Of a stretch of DNA of 64,000 nucleotides, positions 11,624 through 22,417 are shown one piece after another (positions within the stretch are counted from its first letter, which is position 1; the number at the start of each line of letters is the position of its first letter). Made by a program: the position numbers and the translations under genes. The notes under the pieces were generated by a model. It saw only the letters and a list, made by a program, of their open reading frames with translations. It made no database searches and was not told the origin of the DNA. This stretch comes from Endocalyx cinctus (lineage: Eukaryota > Ascomycota > Sordariomycetes > Amphisphaeriales > Apiosporaceae). The DNA is taken from assembly GCA_001600455.1 (NCBI GenBank), contig BCKC01000004.1, forward strand, positions 4,328,915 to 4,392,914, read 5' to 3'.

Positions 11624-12952
11624 TGTCGCGAGAAATGATCATGAGAATTAGGAATTACGGAAGAAAATGAAAAGTTAAGATGATAGGTAGGTTTGTAAGA
11701 AGCGACAAAAATATCTAAATTTAAGGGCGCGTGCAATGTGTTGTTTATGGGGGAAAATGACAGTATTCATTGAATTCCTCGGGGAAAACGACAAATAAAA
11801 ATTCCAATTGAATAAAAAAAAAATATGAAGAAGTACTTAGGTACATCGGTATATACTAGCGTGAATATTTTAATTGGACCACATTGCCAGTGGCTGAAAA
11901 GTTGGGTCCGGAGAACCTACACGTAACTTAGCCACATACATTAATGGGGTAACGAAAACATGGTAAAACTCCGGTACTAAATACTGCAGCTTATGCATAA
12001 TAAGCCTGCTTTACTTACCTACTTGGATGTAAGTAGGTACTTAAGTAGACGTATCTCAATAGCTCTATTGTAGCAGGAAATTTTGTGAGAATTTCTAGGT
12101 AGATTGGGCCTTTTTTTTTTCTTTCTTTTTTTGGGATAATATATCAAGGAGTTAGGTATTAATAGCTGCTATGGTAGGTGTTAAGTGCTTAATCATCACG
12201 AAGATAAACAACACCTGGCTCCGTGGACCTGTAGGTTCTTAGGCATGGTGGCTATCTGCTATCTTGCCTTGCTATCTTGCTACTTGAGATTTGATCTGGG
12301 TATACCCTCTACGTATGTACCTACTATCTAGTGTAGTAGCCTACCTAGGTAGGTACCTAATATATTGGATCTCTTTATCGCACCTTTTTAACCTCTGCTG
12401 AAGTACTTAGGCCAATCACACTAGCTTAGGTACCTCTAGGTAGGTAGGTACCTATTCTAGCTGTATTAATTATTTGTAGGTACTTGGTACATTATAATTC
12501 TGTGCCTACTAGCCGACTTATAAGAATGGCAACTTAATCATAAATCAAATAGATTGTCTGAATTCCGATTCGTTCAGGATGATTAATTCGAAAAGAAGAG
12601 TGTTGTAATTTGATGTACCTGCATTGATATAGATACAACTCTCATTAGTCCACCTATAAAGTGGAATAGGTACAACCTTGGAATATTATAACGGTACTCG
12701 TCAGCTAGCAGCTTAGCAGCTTAGGTACTTCAGCTTCAAAAGTGAGCTCCGATAATCGCAACTATTTTAGCTTAGTCACATTAGTATTTTTTTTTTCCCT
12801 TTTAATTAGCTTTGAGTTTCTCAAAAACTTTACTCAATTGAAATTATTACACTTTGTTATAATTCACGAGGTTGTCATTCTCATTTTATTCTTATTATGA
12901 GTTTGTAAACAACCACCTTATAAAAACTTTGCGTAGTTCTCGACCAGTCAGA
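11624..12952. repeat. Intergenic region with TAGGTA/TACCTA short-word repeats
   Basis: This 1.3-kb region between the divergent KH and ilv6 genes must hold both promoters. From about 12010 to 12490 it has clusters of TAGGTA, TACCTA and AGGTACCTA words in both orientations (for example around 12340-12360 and 12425-12455), forming many small palindromes. No gene is visible. Such words recur elsewhere in the window (near 5205, 19540 and 45130), so they look like a genome-wide spacer feature rather than a site for one gene. Confidence 0.6.
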
Positions 12953-14002
12953 ATGGCTTCCCGCACTATTGTGCAAGCCAATTGCTGGCGGAATCTTGCC
13001 GCTGGTGTACGAAAGACCACCGCCACATCATCCCGTTTCATCTCGTCCTCCAGCAATGCCAATTCCAACACCACTTCTACCTCGGCATTAGCCTACAAGG
13101 CCGCTCGCCGCCGACATGGTCCCCTCCCCACGAGTGACATACCCCCCTCCTGGTCCGCCCCCGCGGCCGTCTCGAACATCTTGTACGAGATGCCCACCCC
13201 GTCCATGGCCCCGCCGAAGCGCCACATCCTCAACTGCCTGGTACAGAACGAGCCCGGTGTCCTTTCGCGCGTCTCCGGTATCTTAGCCGCGCGTGGCTTC
13301 AACATCGACTCGCTCGTCGTCTGCAGCACCGAGGTAGCCGATCTGTCCCGCATGACCATCGTCTTGATGGGCCAAGACGGCGTGGTCGAGCAGGCCCGCC
13401 GCCAGTTGGAGGACCTCGTCCCCGTCTGGGCCGTCCTCAATTACACCAACGCCGCCCTCGTCCAGAGAGAATTGCTGCTCGCCAAGATCAACATCCTCGG
13501 TCCTGAGTACTTCGAGGAGCTGCTGGCCCACCATCGCGAGATGACCGCCGAGCAATCTGACTCAGCCCCTGATCATATCGCGGAGGAGAAGACGCTGAGC
13601 GAGGTGGCGAATGATTTCCATCCTAGCAAGTTGGCAATCAGCCAAGCATTGCGACACAAGCACGAGCATTTGAAGTCAATCACATATTTTACGCATCAAT
13701 TCGGAGGCAAGGTTCTCGATATTAGCACTAACAGTTGTATCGTCGAGGTGTAAGTCATGACTCTTTCAATTAGAAATCTTGAGGAAGTGCGTATCGATAT
13801 TAATCATTTTAATTATAGATCTGCGAAACCCGTGAGAGTTGATTCGTTCATGAAGCTTATTGCCCCCTTCGGTATCTTGGAGTCCGCCCGGACTGGTCTT
13901 ATGGCACTACCCCGATCTCCTCTGTACGGTCCGGAAGAGGAGAAAGGAATGATCATGGAAGCAGATGAGGTTGTGGATGCTAGTCAATTGCCTCCCGGCT
14001 AA
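12953..14002 (+). CDS. ilv6: Acetolactate synthase regulatory (small) subunit, mitochondrial
   Basis: Two exons, 12953-13749 and 13819-14002 (69-nt intron, GTAAGT/TATAG), give 326 residues. The first about 60 residues are Ser/Thr/Arg-rich and poor in acids, fitting a mitochondrial presequence (MASRTIVQANCWRNLAAGVRK). An ACT domain follows at about residue 86, with the signature NEPGVLSRVSGILAARGFNIDSL and the SRMTIVL strand; the ALS_ss C-terminal domain contains LREL-like LVQRELLLAKI and EITG-type segments. The protein binds valine and regulates the catalytic subunit Ilv2 in branched-chain amino acid synthesis. I chose ATG 12953 rather than the in-frame ATG 27 codons upstream because it begins a standard presequence and the upstream stretch is AT-rich leader. 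The length is normal for fungal Ilv6. Confidence 0.95.
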
Positions 14003-14643
14003 GGTAAAAGGTCTTATTACTAGTCCAGGCGTTCTGGGTGGTTTTTGTCTTAAAAAAACAAGAGGTCCAACTAGGGGGAGCAATGTTGGATTCTGACCTG
14101 GGAACCAATTTTGCCCAATTAAAGGGGCTATACCAACAACATGACATATATCAATTGCATCACTTTTACTTGAATTGATTGTTTCTCCTGTTTGAATCAT
14201 TTGAGTCTAGTCTAACCAGCTAATTCCTAGCTAAGTTAACAACATTCTATATAGATGAATGCTCTGTCAGTCGCTTTAATTCGTCATTTCGTAACTTGCA
14301 TCATCGTTGTCCGCTGTCGAATTCAATAATGAGACACTTACATATTTTCTCATTGGTTGCACACAAATGGTGGGGTACAGCCTCAACTCTGTTATTGCCC
14401 CTAGTAGCTACTATAAGACTCATTGCACATGGATATAAGATGATGTGAATTCATAATTCATTGGCCCCTTTATGCCGTTGGGTATTAATAGATTGCGGTA
14501 TCATTAATAGCGTCCGTGCTATTTATTGAAATAAGTTACAAGAAAGTTTTGCTCCGAGTATTTTTTTTTTTCGTCCCTTCCCTGTACCTAAAACGCCTAG
14601 GCCTTCATCGGATAGCATGCTATTTCTCAACAAGATGGTTGAT
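14003..14643. other. Intergenic region between convergent genes
   Basis: About 640 bp between the 3' ends of ilv6 (plus) and the ornithine carbamoyltransferase gene (minus). It should contain both 3' UTRs. It is AT-rich, with a T run near 14561. I see no gene in it. Confidence 0.5.
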
Positions 14644-15829
14644 TTACTGAATTTCTCCCTTATTGACAACGAAGCCTTCCAGGGCGGCTAAGCAATAGAT
14701 GGTTAGAAATACTCATTTAAGTTTAAGATATTTATTTCTTTTACTTACCAATAGCGGCGTATAACCGGTTCTCCGCCTCGTCGAAAACGAGGGAACGAGG
14801 AGAGTATATGACCGCATCTTCCACCTCCTCCGGGTGGCGAGGAAGGCAGTGCATGAACTTCCAATCGGGCTTAGCGCCCGCTCGGGCGGCCAGCTCGTTG
14901 GTGACCTGGAAGCCGGCGAAGTCCTTCAGCCGCTTCTGGGTCTCGGCCTCCTGGCCCATCGAGATCCAGGTGTCGGTCACGACGACGTCGGCGTTCTTGA
15001 CGGCCTCCTCGGGGACGTTATGCTCGGTGAGCTCGCCGCGGGTCCCGGAGGACTTGGCCGCTTCGGTGATGTAGGACCTCATCTCGGCCGGAATCCCGTA
15101 GCCCTCCGGGGTGGCGACGGCGACGTGCGCGCCCAGCTTCAGACCGGCGATGGCCATGTCGAAGAGCACGTTGTTGGCGTCTCCGACCCAGGCGATCTTG
15201 AGGCCGGAGGGGATGACGTCCTTTGAGGAGCTGGACGGAAAGGCCTGCTTGATGGTGACGAAGTCGGCGATGGCCTGGAGCGGGTGGAAGTCGTTTGACA
15301 ACGCGTTGATTACGGGCACGCTGGAATCCTTCGCTAGACCGGCGACGTCGCTGTGTGGACCGACTCGGGCCACCATGCATGATGTCATAGATGATATGAC
15401 CTTAGATGTGTCGTATAATGACTCGTTCACCTAGGGAAACAAAATATTTAGCTGCCTGAGACCCCTTTGTGTTTTCACATGATGATATTCTCTCACTCCT
15501 AGTTGGATATCGTCCTTTCCGAGGAACATGGGGTGACCTCCCATGATAGCCACAGCCGCCTCGGTGGACACGCGAGTGCGAGTGCTGCGTTTGCTGAACA
15601 TCATAGCGATCGTCTCTCCGGAGAGAGATTTCTTGAAAGCTTCCGGAACCTTCTTCGCCTTGATATTCTCCTTATGACGGGCCGCATTATTGACTAACTG
15701 TGCTAGCTCGGCAGACGACAAGTCGCCAATAGTCAAAAAATGGCGTGGTTTCCCGGGCTGGGTGGAATAGCTCCTGGCCGGTATACGGCAGCTCACATTC
15801 TTGGCTAATCGGAAAGCCGAGGCTCGCAT
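14644..15829 (-). CDS. argB: Ornithine carbamoyltransferase, mitochondrial
   Basis: Three exons, 15829-15497, 15430-14749 and 14687-14644, give 352 residues. The enzyme condenses ornithine with carbamoyl phosphate to citrulline in arginine synthesis. Visible landmarks are a mitochondrial presequence (MRASAFRLAKNVSCRIPARSYS), the carbamoyl-phosphate loop SKRSTRTR, FLGKDDIQLG split by intron 1, the HPLQ box (NDFHPLQAIADF), WVGDANNV, and the ornithine-site Cys motif MHCLPRHPEEV. The last exon, AALEGFVVNKGEIQ, is short but conserved in kind. The gene converges with ilv6; both products act in mitochondrial amino-acid synthesis. Named argB in Aspergillus and arg-12 in Neurospora. Confidence 0.95.
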
Positions 15830-16653
15830 TTTGTCAATATGATAGAATTGAAGTTGAATAAGGTGAAAGTATCTTTTTGACAAAGCCCTTAAATTGTGGA
15901 AGCTTATATAATTTATCTTAACTGAAAGACTTTCGAATCAGTGTAAAATAAAATGCAATTGACACGAATTGGTGGTTACAATTTTACCAACAAACTGAAA
16001 AAAAGACCCTCCGAAAGGTTATTTACCTCCTCCGACTTTCACTCCTTGGAGTGACTCAGTAAAATCAAAGAAGAAATTTATCAAGGTTTGTTGATACGTT
16101 GAAGCCACCGAAATTTTACTATGGTCTGACAGTATACTGCAGTACATCGGTACTTAGACTCTGCGAAACCGGCTGGCCAGCTGGGTGAGCTTATCTATCA
16201 ACTGTATGCAGATGGCATAAGTCAATATACGAATTGCGTACCGGTTACTGAGCTAGTCCATAAACGGAAAGGACAAATACCCCGGTTGCCCCGTACTTCT
16301 CGCCCTACCGCCCAGCCGCTCTGTTTCTGACCATGTGAGAGGGGACTTGCCACCTGATGGCTGAGACAAGCTGAGATACGTACTTACTGTATAAGCCTCC
16401 ACGTCTTGATGACGAAAATTCCATCAGGTTTCTATTTCATCCATAACAACACTCTACTTCATCCTCATTTCTCTACCGTAATTTACCTTCTTTATTCAAA
16501 AATATTGAGAAAAACCAGTGTACTTTAAAAATACAACAAACCTTGTTATTTATAAAAAGGTCATGTTGTTTTTTTCCTAGTTAGTATATTACCCGACGTT
16601 CCGCGATTTCGTAAATTTCCTGTCATCGGTGCCATTTTTGACACTTGATCGAT
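15830..16653. other. Divergent intergenic region (promoters)
   Basis: About 820 bp between the starts of the carbamoyltransferase gene and the DUF3712 gene, so it carries both promoters. It is AT-rich. GTGACTCAG at about 16051 contains the TGACTC core that Gcn4/CPC1-type activators recognise, about 220 bp upstream of the arginine gene; that would fit cross-pathway control. This is a motif match only. No open frame of interest. Confidence 0.4.
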
Positions 16654-19424
16654 ATGGCTAAAGACGAGACGACGCCCTTGCTCTCGGGAGCTTCGACGAA
16701 CAAGGCGAGCACAAGTCATCAAAATGATTCCGCAGAATCTACACCCCTGCTTGCAGGTGGTTCCGAAAACCCGCGATATGATGGCGAACATGACGAATCT
16801 CACCATGCCGATACCGATTCTTCGAGAGCACATGGTAGGGAAGCAACATCATCAAATGCCAAAACAAAAAGATGGGCTTCATATATAGCGATGGGTGTCC
16901 TTGCTTGCGCAACAATAGCCATAATCATACTCGCCTTTATCATCCCTGATGCTGTGCAGGAGTACGCACAACAAGCCACCGTTGTCGAACCCACTAGACT
17001 TTCCATCGATTCAATAACAACCCAGGGAGTACGCGCTCGGATAGAAGCCGATTTCCGACTCGACGCTTCTAAAGTAGGAAACGAGAATGTGAGGAGAATA
17101 GGACGTACGACTACCTGGGTAGCTCATATGATAGGGACCGAGAAAACGAAGATTGATGTTTACCTCCCCGAATATGACAACATAATCCTCGGTTCTGCCG
17201 TCATTCCACCGTTGACCGTCAACATCCGGGATGGCGAAACAACCAAACTTGACTTCGTGGCCGACATATTACCCGGTGACCTTGAAGGGATTCGTATCAT
17301 CGCGAATGAATGGCTCGAGGGAAGGTTACAGAAACTGCGTTTAAACGGAAACGCTCGCGTTAGTGTTAAGTCTGGGCTCATACCTCTGGGGACACATGCC
17401 ATCTCGGAGTCGCTCGTTTTTGAAGGTCATTCCCTCTACCGTTCCTTCGCTACCTTTTACTTCGGGGAGAAAAGCTTCTTCTAGATCCAAGTAATAAAAT
17501 TTGATAGTAAATGAGAGTTGTACTGATGATTGAAACAGCGAACAAAATTCCTGCTATGCCCCAGTATAACATCACCCGTTTCAATGTTAAGGATGGTCCG
17601 ATGCAAGGAACCATGCTAGCCGAAGTATCACTTTCGGCATTCAACGAATATCCATTCGAACTGAATATTCCCGAGCTCGCGTTTGACATTCTCGTACCTG
17701 GATGTTCCATTTTTGACCCTTATATCTTGGTCGCGGATGCTGCGACAAGCGAGGTTCACGTGTCGCCTAACGCAGATGTGGAAGCCAACGCGTATGGCGT
17801 TATTAAAGAACTGCCTGAGGCATTAACTCGTGACTGTCCAAACTCCCGATCTTCACCTTTAGACATCTTGCTTCACCAATATATGAACGGCGAGCCGGCT
17901 ACTTTGCTAGTCCGTGGCAGCGACCACCCCGACGGCAACACCCCTCAATGGATTGCGGACATATTGAAGAGTTTGACTCTTCCTGTCCCGTTTCCTGCTG
18001 GGAAGAACCTGGATGGCCTCATCCGTAGCTTTTCTCTGACTGATGTACACTTCACTATGCCTGATCCTTTTGCGGATCCGGAGGACCCTAATTCGAACCC
18101 GAAGGTGTCTGGAAATATTTTGGTCACGGCGGGCCTACCTTCAGAAATGAACTTCAACATCGACGTTACGGGAGTTAGGGCCACGGCCGATGTGCTATAC
18201 AAGGCTCGTAAACTAGGAGAACTTAATCTACGTAAATGGCAACCGTCCAACTCTACGAAGATCGAGGGCACCAAAGATGATGACCCTACGCTAGAAATTC
18301 AGTCCCGAATCGTTGATGCACCGCTGAATATTACCGACCAAGGAGTGTTCAGCGAGGTTGTTCAGGCATTGCTCTTTGGCAGTTCGGCGGTCGAGCTAAA
18401 GATTGATGCTCTCGTCGACGTTAGGGTGGAGACTTCTTTAGGACGACTTATCCTGAAGGGAGTGCCTGCAAAGGGGAAGATACCGGTAAAACGTCCGTCT
18501 TCGCAACTCTGAACGAGGTAGTCGCTCTCCTTGATAGCCTGTCTGTTAGGATGGCTTATCTCCTCGCGATACCGAGTAACGTGGAAAGCTAACCTTTTCG
18601 CAGCTTTACCTAGAGGCTCCCTAGACGCAGTCGACCCTAAGGTTGGCTCTCTCAGCATACTTGACACAACAAAGGACTCGATCACGCTGCAAGCTTCTCT
18701 CAACGTTACAAACCCGACCCCGTATACTGCTTATTTGCCTTTTGTTAATGTTCACATCTTAAGTAACGACACAGTCATTGGAGAGGCAACGGTGGAAAAT
18801 CTAAATGTTACTCTGGGAGTTAACCGCCATCTCATCGTAAATGCAAAATGGAACCCATCTCGTGCTGGTGAAGCTGGTCGGGATATTGGTAGAGATTTAA
18901 TCTCACAGTATATTTCTGGCTGGAATACTACTATTACCGTCAAGGCGCATAAGGACAGTATTCCTGGCCAACCCATCCTCGGCCATGTTTTATCACAATA
19001 CAACATGACTTTTGCAGCACCCAAATTGGATCTCCCTGGGGACACCGAGGAGGAACGATCGCACTTCATTCGCGACGCCACATTTCACTTTTTCTCATCC
19101 ACGGCCACATTCACACTCGTGTCACCGTTACAATCTAACACTTTATACATTGATTACGTCAATGCCACCGCTTTCTATAATCATACGGAGCCGGTCGGGC
19201 AGATCGTTCATGACCTACCATTCGCAGCACCCCCGGGCAAGTCACAGACGCCACGATTACCTGTTCAGTGGAATCTCGATTCGGTAGGGTATGATGCCGT
19301 TCGCAGAGCGGTCGGCGACGCTCTTAAACTAGACGCTCACGCGTTCGTAAACATACGGCTGGGAAATTGGAAGGAAAGCCTTTGGTATCGAGGGCAAGGA
19401 ATCGGCGCACACGTCAGGTTATAG
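16654..19424 (+). CDS. DUF3712/LEA14-like vacuolar-type membrane protein
   Basis: Three exons, 16654-17425, 17539-18492 and 18604-19424, give about 848 residues. The N-terminus is cytosolic and polar with two dileucine-type TPLLSG/TPLLAGG motifs. One transmembrane helix follows (about residues 74-98: SYIAMGVLACATIAIIILAFII). The rest is a long luminal part with repeated LEA14/DUF3712-like beta modules (TRLSIDSITTQGV, PLTVNIRDG, SLSILDTTKDSI, LQASLNVTNPTPY) and several N-glycosylation sequons. This is the architecture of the fungal family that includes yeast Tag1, a type II vacuolar protein linked to ending autophagy; many homologues carry the misleading name pre-rRNA processing protein. Intron 1 has a weak donor (GTCATT), supported by the fit of FE|ANKIPAMPQYNIT. 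Intron 2 has a clear branch point and acceptor (GCTAACCTTTTCGCAG), but only an odd GTCCGT donor keeps the frame, so that joint is uncertain. Confidence 0.8.
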
Positions 19425-20527
19425 ACGTTTAGGACCTTTGGTATTAGCTGGGTTTTGGCGTTTATTTGGTACAAATGGAGTTACGAGCGACTTGTATTTA
19501 TTGTTTTGGACTTTGAGAAAGCTACTTAAGTAGTTAGGTACCCAGGCAGCCCAGGGATCGCTTTCTCATCACTGTATATTCATTGCCTTGTTCGAAATAA
19601 CTTCAATTACATATGAGAAATTAATGGGTATTACGTATATGTCAAGGTATTGTCTTGGTGAGATGAGATGCTTTTTTATTATTTTTTATTATCTGTACTA
19701 CACCCTACTTATACGGACTTGAGTTTCTTGTGGACTCACTACGTGGTGCTTACCGTCAATTTCACTAAACGCAGCAACGCTCTCCCAAAAATGACATTTA
19801 CCTTGGAATTAATCAGAAACATATATATTTATACAAGATTCCGTCTTTTTTATTTGAAATTTAATACACGGAGTGGTCTTTTCTTCGTTGCTTGGCATCA
19901 AACTTTATATTAATGATAAGTGAAGTATCTTTTATGTGTAATGCCTAACTTATGGTTGGTGAGTAACAGCGTACTCGAACCTAGTAGGCTCAACCTATGT
20001 AAGTCTAGGGAGTGGCACGGATACAAACTTACAGAGATAAAGAATGAAGTTGAGGGCGGAAAGACAAACCTTTATAGACAGTTATGATTGCACTGCTTTT
20101 TTACACCCTCTCGAAGGGTTGATTTTTCAGCCATACGTGGGCTGTGCTGCAGTGCACAGTTCTGGAGAGACTCTCTTCCGTATTAAGTTAGTAGCGTACT
20201 TACTGTGCAATATGACGCTGCTTTAGTGGCTTTTTATAAACCCTTAATTTTTTACGCGGTACGGAAGACGCGCTATCAGTTGTATTTGTTCAACAAAAAC
20301 CAGTACAGCACAACTATAAAGTAATTATATCGACGATTAGTCTTCGCATCAAACGAAATACAATACACCATCCGTCTCTTCTCTCCGGCAACTATCAACT
20401 GAATTATTCGAGACATCAAAAACGCATCAAGTACCACCATATATACGCACATTAATTCCTTAACGGGGGAAACGAAACGAACCAGGGGAGAAGGGAGAAA
20501 AAAAGAAAGAAAAAAAAAGACGGCGGA
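19425..20527. other. Intergenic region, nothing recognised
   Basis: About 1.1 kb, AT-rich, between the DUF3712 gene and a small candidate gene. Short open frames at 19668-19913 and 20044-20226 have no recognisable features. An A/G-rich tract (20487-20520) precedes the next start codon. Confidence 0.5.
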
Positions 20528-20764
20528 ATGAGCTGGCTACGTTTACCGAAAGCATCGGTCTACGGACCCCGAAGACGGAGATCTAGACAACTAGTCATCG
20601 CCTGGATTATCGTTTTGATCGTTGTCTTCATCATCACATACTACTTCGCTAACCACGCGGTCGCGTACACGGATACGAAAGGCATGAAGATATTGGGCAA
20701 CAAGGGGAAAGGTCGGGGAGATGGAAGACTTTGGTCCAAGAACGGTCAAGTGGTTGATAAATGA
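20528..20764 (+). CDS. Possible small single-pass membrane protein (78 aa)
   Basis: A 78-codon frame starts at the ATG at 20528. It has a basic N-terminus (YGPRRRRSRQ), one strong hydrophobic helix (about residues 22-41: LVIAWIIVLIVVFIITYYF) and a polar, Gly/Lys-rich tail. The positive-inside rule puts the N-terminus in the cytosol. I do not recognise the family. For the gene: codon composition is more balanced than the flanks and the helix is well formed. Against it: small size and no relatives that I can name. The leader is purine-rich. Confidence 0.45.
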   Translation: MSWLRLPKASVYGPRRRRSRQLVIAWIIVLIVVFIITYYFANHAVAYTDTKGMKILGNKGKGRGDGRLWSKNGQVVDK

Positions 20765-21772
20765 GTCATTTGATTTACTTGATTGATTGATTGACTCAGG
20801 GATGGAAGGAGAAACCACATATCTGGGAGAGCGCGACAACATGCGGGAAGAGAATGTATAAAATCTACGAAAAAAGCTACCAGACGGGACGAACTGAAGC
20901 AAAAAAAAAAAAAAAAAAAAAAGAGCACCGAATATGAGTCGATATTGATTTAAACCAATTCAATCGACTTAGGAGAGTTGGATTAATTTTCGTGGTTCAG
21001 AGCGGAGAACCAAGAACTGGTTATGGTTGGGGACAGCGGTTAGTCGCATTTGTCTCGACAAAGAAAAATACGGATTGGCGAATCGATTACTAGGACTCAT
21101 ATTTATGTCATCTACCACGCCATCATTATTACGACGAAAAAAATGAATTGGCAATATAATCGATCACAATGGCCTTTTGTTTCCGGGAAGAGACAAATTT
21201 CCGGGAAGAGAAAAAAATGTAAATACTTATAGCAAACCTATCGGTCCCATTGGTCCCCCCCAAAACCCCATGCCTTAAAACATCAAAACGATTATCCCGA
21301 AGCATGTGGACTGGCGATAACTGTATCTAATAATGGAATTATGATATAATTCAAGGACTGAAGTAGGCTAAATCCACCAAGAATAATAACCGATAAATAG
21401 CTTATGTGATTTCGTATCACCAATGTCCCAAAGTTGATTCCTTTCCGTCCGATCCCCTTTCTCTAGTAATCATAACCCTCTCTTTCTAATTCTGCTCAAC
21501 TAAATCGTTCGAGTCGTTCAAGGAGCGTAAATTCGTTTCGAGCGTCTTTACCGACCGGCAATAAATCCAAAGAAACAAGGACGTTATAAGCTTATGCTTG
21601 ATCCTGGGAAGCTCTCCCAATCGAGAAAAGCTTAACCAAAGGTATTATTTATTGTAAGGACGGTGTTAAAAAAAAAAAAAAATCCATAACCGAGAGACAA
21701 TAGAAGACATCCTCTGCATTTCGTAGCTTGCATTCTGCGTCCCGAAACCATGTTCTTGTCCTTGTCTCGTAC
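20765..21772. other. Intergenic region, nothing recognised
   Basis: About 1 kb, AT-rich, with a 22-nt A run near 20901-20922 and another A run near 21668. It should hold the 3' ends of the small membrane gene and the minus-strand GPI-protein gene. No gene seen. Confidence 0.5.
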
Positions 21773-22417
21773 CTATAGCAACCCGATCACGAGACCGGCC
21801 GCGCCAGCAAGAGGCCACAAAGCGGCCGTGGGGGCAGCGCCGGCGGCGCCTGTCTGGGGACTAGTGCTGTCGTCCGACGTGGTGGTTTGAGAAGTGGCTG
21901 TAGCAGCGCTTTCGGAGGTAGCAGCGGTACTGCTCGAAAAGTCTGTTTGTTTTGTTTTCATATTAGTCAAAAGTCCTCAACTCCTCATTACAATTGTCAC
22001 ATATTCAAAAATTTTCCAGAAAAGCTTACCCGTGGTAGCCGTAGCATCGGTGGCAGTAGTAGTACCAGTGGTAGTAGTACCAGTACCAGTAGTGGTACCA
22101 GTGGTGGTAACAGCGGTCGGCAGGGCAAACCCGCAGTCCACCATAAGCTCGAGGACGTCGTTAAAGCCATCCGAACTCTGGTTACCCTGGATGCAAGACG
22201 CGCACTGGCTCAGCGCGGCCTCGGCCCCGGTCGTCCCGCACACGCACGCCGTGTAAGCGTCGTCGCCGTTTGTCTGCCGGTCGCACTGGTTCGTGAAGGT
22301 GATCGGGGACTGGCAGGCGCTCACGCAGCCAAAAGGTACGTCGTCGCCGTCGATGGTGTTCTCGGCGGCGCCGAGGACGGCCAAGGAGGTGAGAAGGGTG
22401 AATGATTCGAAGCGCAT
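21773..22417 (-). CDS. GPI-anchored, 8-cysteine secreted cell-surface protein
   Basis: Two exons, 22417-22030 and 21942-21773 (87-nt intron), give 185 residues. A signal peptide (MRFESFTLLTSLAVLGAAE) is followed by a compact domain with eight Cys spaced C-x3-C-x9-C-x12-C-x-C-x11-C-x2-C-x19-C. Then comes a Thr-rich, O-glycosylation-type stalk (repeats of TTTGT and TTTSDD) and a C-terminal hydrophobic tail (ALWPLAGAAGLVIGLL) after small residues, as needed for GPI attachment. The layout resembles CFEM-type and other small Cys-rich wall proteins of filamentous fungi, but the spacing is not a clean CFEM match and the Asp expected near the haem site is not evident. Its probable location is the plasma membrane or wall. 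The function is unknown. Confidence 0.85.

Noticed and set aside
12340..12460. Telomere-like or CRISPR-like repeat
   Set aside because: TAGGTA/TACCTA words are irregular, in both orientations and without spacers of constant size; they are general spacer repeats. CRISPR arrays are not expected in fungi.
14808..15434. Plus-strand frames opposite the ornithine carbamoyltransferase gene
   Set aside because: They are antisense shadows of a GC-rich exon; the minus strand has full family motifs.
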